NCBI RefSeq assembly: GCF_001667145.1
Contig: NZ_LZIF01000087.1
Location: forward strand, 1-64,000
DNA length: 64,000 nucleotides
From: Mycobacterium sp. 852002-51971_SCH5477799-a
GTDB taxonomy: Bacteria > Actinomycetota > Actinomycetes > Mycobacteriales > Mycobacteriaceae
Reading direction: 5' to 3'
Shown: positions 16,891-26,662 of the stretch, one piece after another
How positions within the stretch are numbered: the stretch's first letter is position 1
How the letters are laid out: every line of letters starts with the position of its first letter
Position numbers and translations under genes: made by a program
The notes under the pieces: model-generated
Told to the model about the DNA's origin: nothing
Database searches by the model: none
The model's input: the letters and a program-made list of their open reading frames with translations, nothing else

Positions 16891-17823
16891 TCAGTCGATC
16901 GCGGCCCAGGATTCGATGATCACGCGGGCGATCGAAATCGACCCGGGCAGCAGCAGATTCGACTCCGACGAGCTGGACCAGTCGCCCGCCGCCAGCGCGG
17001 CACGCACCTCATCGCGCGTGAACCAGGCCGCCTCGGCGATCTCGCCGTCGTTAAACGAGAATTCTTCGACCGGGTCGGCGACGGCGTGGAAGCCGACCAT
17101 CAGCGAGCGCGGGAACGGCCACGGCTGACTGCCCAGGTATCGCACGTCGCGGACGCTCAAGCCGATCTCCTCGCGAATCTCCCGAGCGACGCACACCTCG
17201 AACGATTCGCCGGCCTCGACGAATCCGGCGAGCAGCGAGAACATCCGCTCCGGCCACACCGCCTGGCGGGCCAGCACCGCGCGGTCACCGCCGTCGTGGA
17301 CCAAACAGATCACCGCCGGGTCGATCCGCGGAAACTCTTCGTGACCGGTGACCGGGTTGACGCGTGCCCAGCCCGCCCGGGCCGGTCTCGTCGGCGAGCC
17401 GTCCTCGGGGCTGAAGCGGGCCTTCTCATGCCAGTTCAGCAGCGCGACGGCCGCGGACACCAGCTGACTGCTGGTGTCGTCGAAGATCGGGCCCAGGCTG
17501 CGCAGGTTCACCACTTCGGCGTGCGCGTCGGGATCGTCCGGGGCCTGCAGCGCGCCGCGAACGCCCCAGACGTGACGGCCGTCGTCGAGGCGCCCCAAGA
17601 ACACGGCCTCCGACGGCGGCTTGTCGCCGATTTCGCCGGCGGCGCCGAGCACCACCCGACCGTTGGCGGCGATCACCTGATTGCGCGAATCCACCCGCAA
17701 CAGCGCCGCATCGGCCCAGCCAGCGGTGGCGGCCTCGACGTCGGTGCGCAGCTGGTCGGCGCGGTCGGCACCCACCCGGGACAGCAGCGGGACGCTGCGC
17801 AGCTGAAAGTCCGCTATCGCCAT
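16891..17823 (-). CDS. nudC: NudC-type NAD(H) pyrophosphatase
   Basis: 310 aa from ATG 17823. The Nudix box is complete (GFVEAGESFEVC then REIREEIGL) and SQPWPFPRSLMVGF is the NudC-specific signature following it. NudC hydrolyses NAD(H) and removes NAD caps from RNA. The zinc-ribbon cysteines of E. coli NudC are not present: the region before the catalytic domain (ARAGWARVNPVTGHEEFPRI) has no Cys. The start codon overlaps the stop of the upstream K+ channel gene by one base (TGATG), so translation is coupled. Confidence 0.93.
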   Translation of the reverse strand: MAIADFQLRSVPLLSRVGADRADQLRTDVEAATAGWADAALLRVDSRNQVIAANGRVVLGAAGEIGDKPPSEAVFLGRLDDGRHVWGVRGALQAPDDPDAHAEVVNLRSLGPIFDDTSSQLVSAAVALLNWHEKARFSPEDGSPTRPARAGWARVNPVTGHEEFPRIDPAVICLVHDGGDRAVLARQAVWPERMFSLLAGFVEAGESFEVCVAREIREEIGLSVRDVRYLGSQPWPFPRSLMVGFHAVADPVEEFSFNDGEIAEAAWFTRDEVRAALAAGDWSSSSESNLLLPGSISIARVIIESWAAID

Positions 17824-18893
17824 CAGTGGTCGGCGTTTCGGATGTAGAGCAGTCGGTCATTGGCCTCGATGGCATCCACTTCCGGTGCGCCGATGCGCAG
17901 CAGGTGGCCGTCGCGCACCACGCCGAGCACGGTGTCCCGCAGGTGCCGCGGCGATCCGCCGACTTCGGTCTGCTCCACTTCACGCTCGGCGATGGCCAGT
18001 CCGGCGTCGGGCGTCAGCAGATCCTCGATCATCTCCACGACGCTGGGCGTGGTGGTGGCCAACCCGAGGAGCCGCCCGGCGGTGGCCGAGGACACCACCA
18101 CCGAGTCCGCGCCCGACTGCTGCAGCAGGTGCTGGTTCTCGGTTTCCCGGATCGAGGCGACGATCTTGGCGGTGGGCGCGATCTCGCGCGCCGTCAGTGT
18201 CACCAGCACCGCCGTGTCGTCGCGGCTGGTGGCGACGATGATGGACGCCGCATGCTGGGCGCCGGCCAGTCGCAGCACGTCGGCTTTGGTGGCATCGCCG
18301 TGCAGCGTGACCAGGCCCGCGCTTTCGGCGTGCTCGAGCGTGCTGCGATCGGTGTCGACGACGACGACGTCTGTCTGAACGGTCTCGTCGCCCAGGATCG
18401 CTGCGACCGCCGTCTTCCCCTTCGTTCCGTAGCCGATCACGATGGTGTGGTTGCGCACTCTGCTCCTCCAACGCTGAATCTTCCACCCGTGGCGAGATCG
18501 CTCGGAAAGCACTTCGAGAGTGGTGCCCACCAACACGGCCAAAAACGCGATCCGCATCGCGGTGAAGATGAGGGTGTGCACCAGCCGCGCGGTCTCGGTG
18601 TACGGCGTGATGTCGCCGTAGCCGGTGGTCGACAGGGACACCGCGGAGAAGTACAGGCAGTCCAGGAAGGTCAGCGGCTCGTTGCGGACGTCACGGTAAC
18701 CGTCGCGGTCAAGGTAGACGATGAGCGCCGCGGCGAACAGCACCACGAGTGCGATGGCCAGGCGGCGGGTGATGACGCGGATCGGACTGGCATGTTCCTC
18801 GGGGATGCGCACCACGCCGATCAGCTGGTGACCGCGCTGAGCAGTCAGGGTTTCGTCCAGACCGCTCAGCCTTCGGGACCTACCGTTGCCCAC
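17823..18893 (-). CDS. Potassium channel with RCK/TrkA-N domain (Rv3200c-like)
   Basis: 356 aa from GTG 18893. After an arginine-rich N-terminus there is one helix (LAIALVVLFAAALIVYL), a pore loop with the selectivity filter STTGYGD and a second helix, then a cytosolic RCK domain with a Rossmann start (IVIGYGTKGKTAV) and a C-terminal TrkA-C-like part. Four subunits would form a gated K+ channel in the plasma membrane. It is coupled to nudC; an NAD(H)-sensing RCK next to an NAD(H) hydrolase is suggestive but unproven. Confidence 0.92.
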   Translation of the reverse strand: MGNGRSRRLSGLDETLTAQRGHQLIGVVRIPEEHASPIRVITRRLAIALVVLFAAALIVYLDRDGYRDVRNEPLTFLDCLYFSAVSLSTTGYGDITPYTETARLVHTLIFTAMRIAFLAVLVGTTLEVLSERSRHGWKIQRWRSRVRNHTIVIGYGTKGKTAVAAILGDETVQTDVVVVDTDRSTLEHAESAGLVTLHGDATKADVLRLAGAQHAASIIVATSRDDTAVLVTLTAREIAPTAKIVASIRETENQHLLQQSGADSVVVSSATAGRLLGLATTTPSVVEMIEDLLTPDAGLAIAEREVEQTEVGGSPRHLRDTVLGVVRDGHLLRIGAPEVDAIEANDRLLYIRNADH

Positions 18894-18987
18894 GGCGACC
18901 CGTCATCGGCTTACCTTTTGCGCACGAGACACGCACGGGTCTTATGTAACCACGGCCACAGCTCCGCCAATACTCGGGCGGCGCACG

Positions 18988-21900
18988 TCACACCTGGGCG
19001 CGACGGTCGCCGTCGAATCCATTCAGCAACCCCGCCACCTCGGCGTCGCTCGGCAGTTCCTCGGGGATCACGGTGGTGCGGGCACGCACGTAGTGAAAAG
19101 CGGCGCGCACCGAGGATTCCGGGACGCCGGTCAGCGCCGCCCAGGCCTGGCGGTACACGGCGAGCTGGACGGCGGCCTGCCGCTTCGCTTCCTGCCCGCG
19201 CGGAGGTTCACCGGTCTTCCAGTCCACCACCGTGGCGCCGCCGTCGGGGTCGGCGAAGACGGCGTCGATGCGTCCGCGGACCAGTGTGTCACCGATCGGC
19301 ATTTCGAACGGCACCTCTACGGCCAAGGGAACCCTTGCGGCCCAGGGTGATTCGTTGAACGCATCCTGCAGCGCGGTCAATTCCGCGGCGTCGCCGGCAT
19401 CGGAATCCGCCGCGCCAGGCAGATCGCCCAACTCGAACAGACATTCGGCGCCATAGAATTTCTGAACCCATGCGTGAAAGGCATTGCCCAACAACGCATG
19501 CGGCTCTGGCCGAGACGGCAACCGATGCGCCAACCGCTGCGCGGTGCCCGCCGGATCACGCGCCAGCCCGACCAGGGAGCTGACCGACAACTGGCTGGGC
19601 AGGGGCCGGGGTGCCGGCCGCGCCGACCGGGCACGCTCGGCCAACAGTGCGTCGACGTCGGCGGCCCAGCCATCCACATCGACGCCCTCCTCGGTCGTGT
19701 CGGCCAGCAGCGCCTGTCTCACCCGCGCGGCGCCGCGCTCGACGCCGTCGCGCCGGCGCGCCAGCGGGTCAGGCGGCCATACCGCTTCGATGACGTTGTC
19801 GCGTAGCGGGTTTCGTTCACCGTCAGCGGGTGTGGGTGCCCAATGCTCCACCGTTCCACACGGGTCGCCGGCCGCGGCCGAATCGTCGATCACGGCCTTG
19901 ATCTCGCAGAGGAAATCCGACGGCCCGCGCGGCTTGATGCCGGTGGCCCCCCACTGGTGGCCGGACACCAGCAGGGTGTTCTCGGCGCGGGTGACGGCGA
20001 CGTACAACAGGCGCCGCTCCTCGTCGACGCGCCGCTGCTCGAGCTGGCGGCGGTGCTCGGAGATCTTGTCCGACAGCTGCTTTCGGTTGGTGACGTCCGA
20101 GGTGTCCATTACCGGTATGCCCAGCGTCCCCGCGGCCGCGCGATCACCGCGCAGCAGTGGCGGCAGTTCCGCGGCGTCGGTGAGCCAGGTGCTCTTCGAC
20201 GCCGTCGACGGGAAAGTGCCGCCGGACAGGTGGGCCACCGCGACGACCTGCCATTCCAGCCCCTTCGCGGAGTGCACGGTGAGCACTTGGACGCGGTCGT
20301 GCGCGACTGTCAATGGCGCTGGTGCCAAACCGTTCTCGACCGCCTCGGCGACGTCCAGGAAGGCCAGCAGGCCGGCCACCGACGTGGACCCAAACCCGTC
20401 CGCCGGCCCGATCGCGGGGTCGGTGCGTTCGGCGTAGCCGGCGACGACGTCGGCGAACGCATCCAGGTGCTCGGTGCCGGCCCAGCCGGCGCCGACCCCC
20501 GCCGCGGCCCGGGCTTCGCAGTCAATGCCCAGCACACGGCGCACCTCGGCCACCAGATCGGGCAACGGGTGGCCCAGGTGGGCACGCAGGGCACTCAGTT
20601 CGGCGGCCAGCGCGGTGATGCGCTGATAGCCCGAAGTCGAATATGCCGCGGCCGCACCGGGATCGGCGATCGCGTCGGCCAGACATACGGTATCGGCGTC
20701 GGGGTCTGCCGCCCGCGCGATCGACTCGGGTGAGGACGCTTCCGGCGCGGCCCCGCCAAGCGCACGCGCGCGCTGCCACAGCGCCGCGAGGTCGCGGGCA
20801 CCGAGGCGCCAGCGTGACCCGGTGAGCACCCGCATCGCCGCCGCGCCGGCCGTCGGATCGGCGACCAGTCGCAGCATGGCCACCAGCTCGGCGACCTCAG
20901 GGATGGCCAGCAGCCCGGCCAGCCCGACGACCTCGACGGGGATGCCGCGGGCGCGCAAGGCGTCGGCGATGGGCGCGGCATCGGCGTTGCGGCGCACCAA
21001 CACCGCGGCCGTCGGCGGCCCGAGGCCGTCCTCGCGGGCCCGCCGGTACTGGGCGTCGAGATGGTCGGCGATCCACTCCCGCTCGGCCGTCACGTCGGGC
21101 AGCAATGCGCAGCGGACGGTGCCGGGCGGGGCATCCGGGCGCGGGCGCAGCGCGTGCACGGCCACCGATCGCCGGCGCGCCTCCGCCGAGACGGCGTTGG
21201 CCACCCGCAGGGTCCGCGGCGGATTGCGCCAGCTGGTGCGCAACTCGCACATCGGCGCGGGGGTGCCGTCGGATCGGGGAAAGTCGGTGGTGAACCGCGG
21301 CAGGTTGGTCGCCGAAGCGCCACGCCAACCGTAGATCGACTGAATCGGGTCGCCGACGGCGGTGAGCGCCAGCCCGTCGTCTACCCCGCCGCCGAATAGT
21401 GCTGAGAGAGCGATGCGTTGGGCGTGGCCGGTGTCCTGATACTCGTCGAGCAGTACGACCCGGTAGCGGTTACGCAGCTCCTCGCCGACCTGTGGGAACG
21501 TCGCCGCCAGCCTGGCCGCCGAGGCCATCTGCATCCCGAAGTCCATCGCCTTGGTGGCGCGCATGCGGTCGTTGAGCGCGTCGAGCAGTGGCACCAGTTC
21601 GGTGCGCTCGGTCTGGGTGGCCAGCAGCCGCAGCAGCCATTGGCTGGGGCCGCGGTCCCGTTGGTAGGGACCGGCGGGCAGTGAGTGGATGAGCCGCTCC
21701 AGCTCCACGTGGGTGTCGCGCAGCTGGCCGGTGTCCACCAGGTGTTCGTTCAGTTGTCCCCACAGCCGCAGCACCATCGAGGTGACGGCCGCTGGCGTCT
21801 TGTCGGTCCGCAGTTCCCCGGGGTACGTGTTCACCACGTCGAAAGCCAGCTGCCACAACTCGGTTTCGCCGAGCAGCCGGGTGTCCGGTTCGACGGGCAG

Positions 21901-22296
21901 CAGCAGCCCGTAGTCACGCAGCAACGAACCCGCGAAGGCGTGGTAGGTGCTGACCGTCGGCGCGGCACCGTTGTCGACGGCCGAATCGCCGGCGGCGCTC
22001 GGCGCGTCCAGGCCGACACCGGCCAGCCGGGCCAGCCGGGACCGGACGCGGCGCAGCAGCTGGCCGGCGGCCTTGCGGGTAAACGTCAATCCGAGCACCT
22101 GACCGGGTGCGGCGTAACCGTTGGCGACCAGCCACACCACCCGCGCGGCCATGGTCTCGGTTTTGCCGGCGCCGGCCCCGGCAATGACCACGAGCGGCCC
22201 CGGCGGCGCGGCGATGACGGCAGCCTGCTCGGCGGTGGGCGGGAAAAGCCCTAACGCGCCGGCCAATTCGGCGGGGCTGTAGCGCGGCGGGGTCAC
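18988..22296 (-). CDS. adnB: AdnB, helicase-nuclease subunit of the AdnAB end-resection complex
   Basis: 1102 aa from GTG 22296, near the 1101 I recall for Rv3201c. The N-terminal UvrD-like motor has Walker A AGAGAGKTETM, VVLLDEYQDTGHAQ and YVAVTRAENTLLVSG. The C-terminal RecB-type nuclease has the metal and catalytic motif TVVDWKTGEPP. AdnAB resects double-strand breaks and replaces RecBCD function as the mycobacterial motor nuclease. The GTG overlaps the adnA stop by 4 nt (GTGA), so the subunits are translationally coupled. Confidence 0.95.
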   Translation of the reverse strand: MTPPRYSPAELAGALGLFPPTAEQAAVIAAPPGPLVVIAGAGAGKTETMAARVVWLVANGYAAPGQVLGLTFTRKAAGQLLRRVRSRLARLAGVGLDAPSAAGDSAVDNGAAPTVSTYHAFAGSLLRDYGLLLPVEPDTRLLGETELWQLAFDVVNTYPGELRTDKTPAAVTSMVLRLWGQLNEHLVDTGQLRDTHVELERLIHSLPAGPYQRDRGPSQWLLRLLATQTERTELVPLLDALNDRMRATKAMDFGMQMASAARLAATFPQVGEELRNRYRVVLLDEYQDTGHAQRIALSALFGGGVDDGLALTAVGDPIQSIYGWRGASATNLPRFTTDFPRSDGTPAPMCELRTSWRNPPRTLRVANAVSAEARRRSVAVHALRPRPDAPPGTVRCALLPDVTAEREWIADHLDAQYRRAREDGLGPPTAAVLVRRNADAAPIADALRARGIPVEVVGLAGLLAIPEVAELVAMLRLVADPTAGAAAMRVLTGSRWRLGARDLAALWQRARALGGAAPEASSPESIARAADPDADTVCLADAIADPGAAAAYSTSGYQRITALAAELSALRAHLGHPLPDLVAEVRRVLGIDCEARAAAGVGAGWAGTEHLDAFADVVAGYAERTDPAIGPADGFGSTSVAGLLAFLDVAEAVENGLAPAPLTVAHDRVQVLTVHSAKGLEWQVVAVAHLSGGTFPSTASKSTWLTDAAELPPLLRGDRAAAGTLGIPVMDTSDVTNRKQLSDKISEHRRQLEQRRVDEERRLLYVAVTRAENTLLVSGHQWGATGIKPRGPSDFLCEIKAVIDDSAAAGDPCGTVEHWAPTPADGERNPLRDNVIEAVWPPDPLARRRDGVERGAARVRQALLADTTEEGVDVDGWAADVDALLAERARSARPAPRPLPSQLSVSSLVGLARDPAGTAQRLAHRLPSRPEPHALLGNAFHAWVQKFYGAECLFELGDLPGAADSDAGDAAELTALQDAFNESPWAARVPLAVEVPFEMPIGDTLVRGRIDAVFADPDGGATVVDWKTGEPPRGQEAKRQAAVQLAVYRQAWAALTGVPESSVRAAFHYVRARTTVIPEELPSDAEVAGLLNGFDGDRRAQV

Positions 22297-25200
22297 TGCT
22301 GGGACCCGTCGGCGTGGGCCGGGCAGTTAGGCCGGATGGGGCAGTGCGTGCAGCCGTCGTTGCGGCGTGCGATGAACTGCGGGCCGGACGTCGCGCCGGC
22401 CGCACGCGCGATGATCCCGCGCCATTCCTCTCCGGCGGCGGTGGTCAGCGGATCCTGTTCTCGTTCGGCCACTCCGGACGCTCCGGTCTTGCCGAGGTAC
22501 ACCAGCCGCGCGCCCCCGGGCTCGGCATTGTCGGTACCGTTGCCGACCAGTCCCTCGGCCACCGCCAGCTGATACATCGCCAACTGGGCGTGTTGTTGCG
22601 CATCGTCCTTGCTGACCGGTGTCTTGCCGGTTTTGATGTCGACGATCACCAGCCGCCCGGCGGCATCGCGCACCAGCCGGTCGACCCGGCCACGCAGCCG
22701 CACCTCGCCGCCGTCTTCGGTCGCCACGGTCCCGTCGATCTCGACCTCGACGCCGATCTCGGTCAGTGCGCCCCTGGTCTGGGCCCGCCACTCGATGAAC
22801 GCCTCCAGCATGGCGCGGTGCCGAGCCAGCTCGTTGGCCGAATGCCATTGTGCGGCAATGGGCAAATGCTTCCAGGTGCGGTCCAGCTCGGCCAGCAATT
22901 CCGATTCGCTCTTGTTCGGTTCGGCGATCAGGGCGTGCATCACCGACCCGATCGCCGAGCGCACGTCGCGCGGGTCTGATCCGCCGTGCCGCTCGGCGAG
23001 CCAGCGCAGCGGGCAGTCATTGAGCGTCTGCAGGGTCGAGGGCGTCAAGGTGACCACGTCGCCGCCGTCGCGCAGCGGTTCGCTGGTGCTGATCGGGGCC
23101 AAACCGTGCCAACCGGCCGGGTCGGCGCCGGGCACGCCGGCTTTGGCCAGCCGGGCCAATTGGGTTGCCGCGCAGTCGCGGGTGCGCTCGTCGACCGCCC
23201 CTTCGGGCGCACACACGACGCCGCGCAGCCGGCCCACCACCGCGGCCGCGGACAACACCCGCGGCGCCGAAACCGGTGGCACGCCGGCGCTATCGGCTTC
23301 GTCGTCGGCCCATTGCGCGATCTCGGTGAAGAACACCGACGGCAGCGCCGCCTCCAGACCGGCCCCGCCGGTGTCGCTGTCGACGGCCGTCACCAGGAGC
23401 CGGCATCGGGACCGGCCCATCGCCGCCACCAGCAGCCGGCGCTCCTCGGCCAGCAGCGGCGCCCGCACCGAGGCGTCAGCGCCGACCCCGTCCAGCACGT
23501 CCAGCAGCCGCTGGGTCGCCAGCACGCCGCCACGCGGAACGGTGTTGGGCCACAAGCCATCCTGCAATCCGGCGATGACCACGAAATCCCATTCGTGGCC
23601 CAGCGCGGCGTGCGCGCTGAGCACCCTGACCTGCTCGGCCGGGGTGATCGGCTCGGGGGTGCTGCTCGGCAGCGCCAGTGCGGCGATGTGCTCGACCAGA
23701 CCGCGCAACGACGCACCCGAGGTGCGCGACACATAGTCGTCGGTGACCTCGAACAACGCGGTCACCGACTCGAGGTTTCGGGTGGCCTGCGCCGCGGCGG
23801 GGCCGCCGCGCTCGCTCACCGACAGCCAGCGGCGCTGCAGCCCGGACCGGTGCCAGGCGGCCCACAGGGTGTAGCGGGGGTCGTCACCGGCGCGGTGCGA
23901 GCGCGCCGCCGCGTCCAGCACCGCGCGGACCTTGCGCAGCGGGGCGAATTGCGGCCCCGGCGGCGTCGCCTCAGCGGACAGCGCCTCGACCAACAGGTCG
24001 GCGAAATCTCCCGGGGGGCGAATGGGATTGACGCGCTGCAGTGTTCGGCGCAGCCGGCGCATCGACACCGGATCGACACGACCGATGGGGCCGGTCAGCA
24101 ACGCCAGCGCCTGCTGGCCGTCGAGGCCGTCGGCGGTGGCCAGCAGCACTGTGAGCAGTGCCCGCGCGGCCGGCTCCTCGGACAACGGGCCCGGCACCGC
24201 GGGTGCGGCCACCGGCACCCCGGCGGCGGCCAGCGCACGCGGCAGTCGCGCGCCGGCCCGCGGCACCGATCGGACGATGACCGCCATCTGCGACCAGGGC
24301 ACGCCGTCGATCAGGTGTGCGCGCCGCAGCGCGTCGGCGATGGTTGCCGCCTCGGCATGTGCCGACGCGGCCAGACGCACCGTGACGGATCCCTCCCCCG
24401 CACCGGCGCCGTCGATCCGCCGGCCGCTGCTGCCGCCGGGCAACCGGCCGGCGATACCGCTGACCGCGCGCGCCACGGCGGGAGCGCAGCGGTGCGACGC
24501 CGTCAGCGTCACCGATGGTGCGTCGCCGCCGAGCAACCCCGCGGGTTCGCCGCCCCGGAAGCCGAACACCGCCTGATTAGGATCCCCGGCGATCAGCACC
24601 AATTCGGCGCCCGCGCCGAGCACCCGAACCAGGCGCGCGGCCTGCGGGTCGAGTTGTTGGGCGTCGTCGACCAGCAACACGCGGATCCGGCCACGTTCGG
24701 CCGACAACAATTCGGGATCGACGGCGAACGCTTCCAGTGCGGCGCCGACCAATTCGGCGGCACCCAGCGCTGGTGTGGTCGCCTCCGGCGCGGCGGTGCC
24801 CACCGCCGCGCGCAGCAGCATGACCTGCTCGTACTGGCGCGCGAACTGGCCTGCGGCGCTCCATTCCGGCCGCCGGCAACGACGGCCCAGCCGCTCCAGC
24901 TCATGGGGATCCACGCCGCGTTCGGCGCAGCGGGCCAACAGGTTTCGAAGCTCGGCCGCAAAGCCGGCGGTGCTCAGCGCGGGTCGCAGCTGGGCCGGCC
25001 ACGCCGTCGCGGCACGCTCCCCATCCTCGAGGTCTCCGGCCAGCAATTCCCGGATGATGGCGTCCTGCTCGGCGCTGGTGACCAGCCGCGGGGGCGCCTC
25101 GCCGGCGCGTTCGGCGGCGCGCCGCAAGACCGCGTACGCATACCCGTGCACGGTCCGCACCAGCGGCTCGCTGACGGCGGCCCTGCCACGGTTGCCGGCC

Positions 25201-25430
25201 CGCGAGCGCAGCAGCGCCGTCGTCAACGCGCTGCGCGCGGCCATCCCGATCCGGCCCGAACCCGTAAGCAGCAGAACAGATTCCGGTGGGACACCAGCGT
25301 CGATCTGGGCGACTGCGGCGTCGATCAGCAGGCTGCTCTTGCCGGTGCCGGGCCCACCGAGAATTCGCAGCAGGCCGCGCGCGCCGGAGTCTAAGACGGT
25401 GCGCGCTTCGGCATCCCACGTGTAGGCCAT
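22293..25430 (-). CDS. adnA: AdnA, helicase-nuclease subunit of the AdnAB end-resection complex
   Basis: 1045 aa from ATG 25430. Motor motifs are Walker A GGPGTGKSSLL and the DD pair in VLLVDDAQQLD. The C-terminal nuclease carries VIVDIKTGKTPV, and the C-terminus holds CTHCPIRPNC, which with an earlier Cys (LNDCPLRWL) fits the iron-sulfur staple of AddB/Cas4-type nucleases. AdnB lacks this Cys set. It is the first gene of the adnA-adnB pair; the membrane protein at 25465 precedes it in the same direction by about 34 nt. Confidence 0.95.
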   Translation of the reverse strand: MAYTWDAEARTVLDSGARGLLRILGGPGTGKSSLLIDAAVAQIDAGVPPESVLLLTGSGRIGMAARSALTTALLRSRAGNRGRAAVSEPLVRTVHGYAYAVLRRAAERAGEAPPRLVTSAEQDAIIRELLAGDLEDGERAATAWPAQLRPALSTAGFAAELRNLLARCAERGVDPHELERLGRRCRRPEWSAAGQFARQYEQVMLLRAAVGTAAPEATTPALGAAELVGAALEAFAVDPELLSAERGRIRVLLVDDAQQLDPQAARLVRVLGAGAELVLIAGDPNQAVFGFRGGEPAGLLGGDAPSVTLTASHRCAPAVARAVSGIAGRLPGGSSGRRIDGAGAGEGSVTVRLAASAHAEAATIADALRRAHLIDGVPWSQMAVIVRSVPRAGARLPRALAAAGVPVAAPAVPGPLSEEPAARALLTVLLATADGLDGQQALALLTGPIGRVDPVSMRRLRRTLQRVNPIRPPGDFADLLVEALSAEATPPGPQFAPLRKVRAVLDAAARSHRAGDDPRYTLWAAWHRSGLQRRWLSVSERGGPAAAQATRNLESVTALFEVTDDYVSRTSGASLRGLVEHIAALALPSSTPEPITPAEQVRVLSAHAALGHEWDFVVIAGLQDGLWPNTVPRGGVLATQRLLDVLDGVGADASVRAPLLAEERRLLVAAMGRSRCRLLVTAVDSDTGGAGLEAALPSVFFTEIAQWADDEADSAGVPPVSAPRVLSAAAVVGRLRGVVCAPEGAVDERTRDCAATQLARLAKAGVPGADPAGWHGLAPISTSEPLRDGGDVVTLTPSTLQTLNDCPLRWLAERHGGSDPRDVRSAIGSVMHALIAEPNKSESELLAELDRTWKHLPIAAQWHSANELARHRAMLEAFIEWRAQTRGALTEIGVEVEIDGTVATEDGGEVRLRGRVDRLVRDAAGRLVIVDIKTGKTPVSKDDAQQHAQLAMYQLAVAEGLVGNGTDNAEPGGARLVYLGKTGASGVAEREQDPLTTAAGEEWRGIIARAAGATSGPQFIARRNDGCTHCPIRPNCPAHADGSQQ

Positions 25431-25464
25431 GACGGCATGACATCACGAGGGTCCGACAGGTCCG

Positions 25465-26307
25465 CTAGCGCGCGACGAACGCGGCCTGCAGCAGCCGGGG
25501 GTCGAATCCGCCGACCGTCTCGCCGGTGACCGCGTATTGGTACACCGCGACCCGAAAGATCTGGCTGAGCGCGCTCGAGACGAACGAGATCACAACGGCG
25601 CACATGAATGTAGCGGCAAGCACGGCGAGGCCGAGCGGCGCGAGACGAGCCGCGATCAGCGCGATGCCACCCACCACGCCGCCAATCACGACGACCAGGG
25701 CGACCAGGAACGTCAGCACCCCGATGGTGGCCGCCCCGGCCGCGCTCTCGCCCCAGCGCGCCTTGATGGTGTCCACCGAGCGCCGCAGTGACCGAAATGG
25801 CCCGGTCCCTTCGAGCGCTATCGCCGGTACGACGAAAAACGTTGCGACGGCCCACGCCGCGCCGACCAGGTCCGCGACGAGCTTGCCCAAATTCGGTAGG
25901 CGCTCCTCGACCGCCTTGAGGACCAGCCCGACCGTCGTCGCCACCAGCGTCCACCCCAGGATCGGAACGAGCCGGCGCGCCGCCGCGCTGACGCCCTCGG
26001 CGACCCTGGTGTCCTCGCCACGCATCGAGCGCACCACGCAGGCGGCCAGCGCCACATTGAAGAAGATGGCGATGAACGTGGACGCGTATGCCGTCGCCGC
26101 GCCCGCGATGTAGTAGACGGGATCCTGGTTGTCCACCTGATGACCCTGGAACACCCCGCGCACCAGCAACGTCGGCGCCCAGATCGCGATCGTGGCCAGG
26201 GTGGCGAAAAGGGTGGACAAGATCGGGAAGAAGACGAGCGAGCGGTCCTTCTTCAGGACCTCCCAGCTCTGCTTCGACAGCGCCCAGCCGCGCCTGATTC
26301 TGCCCAT
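25465..26307 (-). CDS. Conserved polytopic membrane protein
   Basis: 280 aa from ATG 26307, preceded by GGGAG. About six hydrophobic helices are seen (VFFPILSTLFATLATIAIWA, AIFFNVALAACVV, LGWTLVATTVGLVL, TIGVLTFLVALVVVIGGVV, GLAVLAATFMCAVVISFV). The N-terminus is basic (MGRIRRGWALSKQSW). It resembles the DUF6159-type family of actinobacterial membrane proteins of unknown function. Whether it shares a transcript with adnAB is open. Divergent from the small acidic protein. Confidence 0.82.
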   Translation of the reverse strand: MGRIRRGWALSKQSWEVLKKDRSLVFFPILSTLFATLATIAIWAPTLLVRGVFQGHQVDNQDPVYYIAGAATAYASTFIAIFFNVALAACVVRSMRGEDTRVAEGVSAAARRLVPILGWTLVATTVGLVLKAVEERLPNLGKLVADLVGAAWAVATFFVVPAIALEGTGPFRSLRRSVDTIKARWGESAAGAATIGVLTFLVALVVVIGGVVGGIALIAARLAPLGLAVLAATFMCAVVISFVSSALSQIFRVAVYQYAVTGETVGGFDPRLLQAAFVAR

Positions 26308-26413
26308 GAGCGCTCCCGTTGGGTAATCGAGGAAGATCGAGCGGTTCAGCGTACCCGGCCGGCACCTACCCTGGAGCGCGAGCGACCAAGACCGGAAGGA
26401 GGGGTTGAAGACC

Positions 26414-26617
26414 ATGCACGACGACGAACGCGGCTTTCCCATCGACGAGGCGCCGGAGGGCGATGCGGTGGAACAACTGCGGCCCGCGGATTCCGACGAC
26501 GAGACCGGTCTGGACATCGACTACGTGGCCGCCGGGGACCGGGAAGCCAACGAGGCCGATGTGATCGAGCAGGCCTACATCGTCTCCACCGAGGACGATC
26601 GGGATGACGACCGGTGA
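26414..26617 (+). CDS. Small acidic protein, 67 aa
   Basis: ATG 26414 follows an excellent ribosome binding site (GGAAGGAGGGG). The product is extremely acidic (MHDDERGFPIDEAPEGD to EDDRDDDR) with no Cys and no membrane segment, so it is probably partly disordered. I recognise no family. It lies 45 nt before lipV in the same direction. Confidence 0.65.
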   Translation: MHDDERGFPIDEAPEGDAVEQLRPADSDDETGLDIDYVAAGDREANEADVIEQAYIVSTEDDRDDDR

Positions 26618-26662
26618 GGACCGCCCGCCGCCTTCGATAGTGGCGGCTGGCACCATCGACGC

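Noticed and set aside
22986..25394. 802-codon open frame on the plus strand
   Set aside because: Antisense shadow of adnA, which has clear helicase and nuclease motifs. No motif or ribosome binding site in the shadow.
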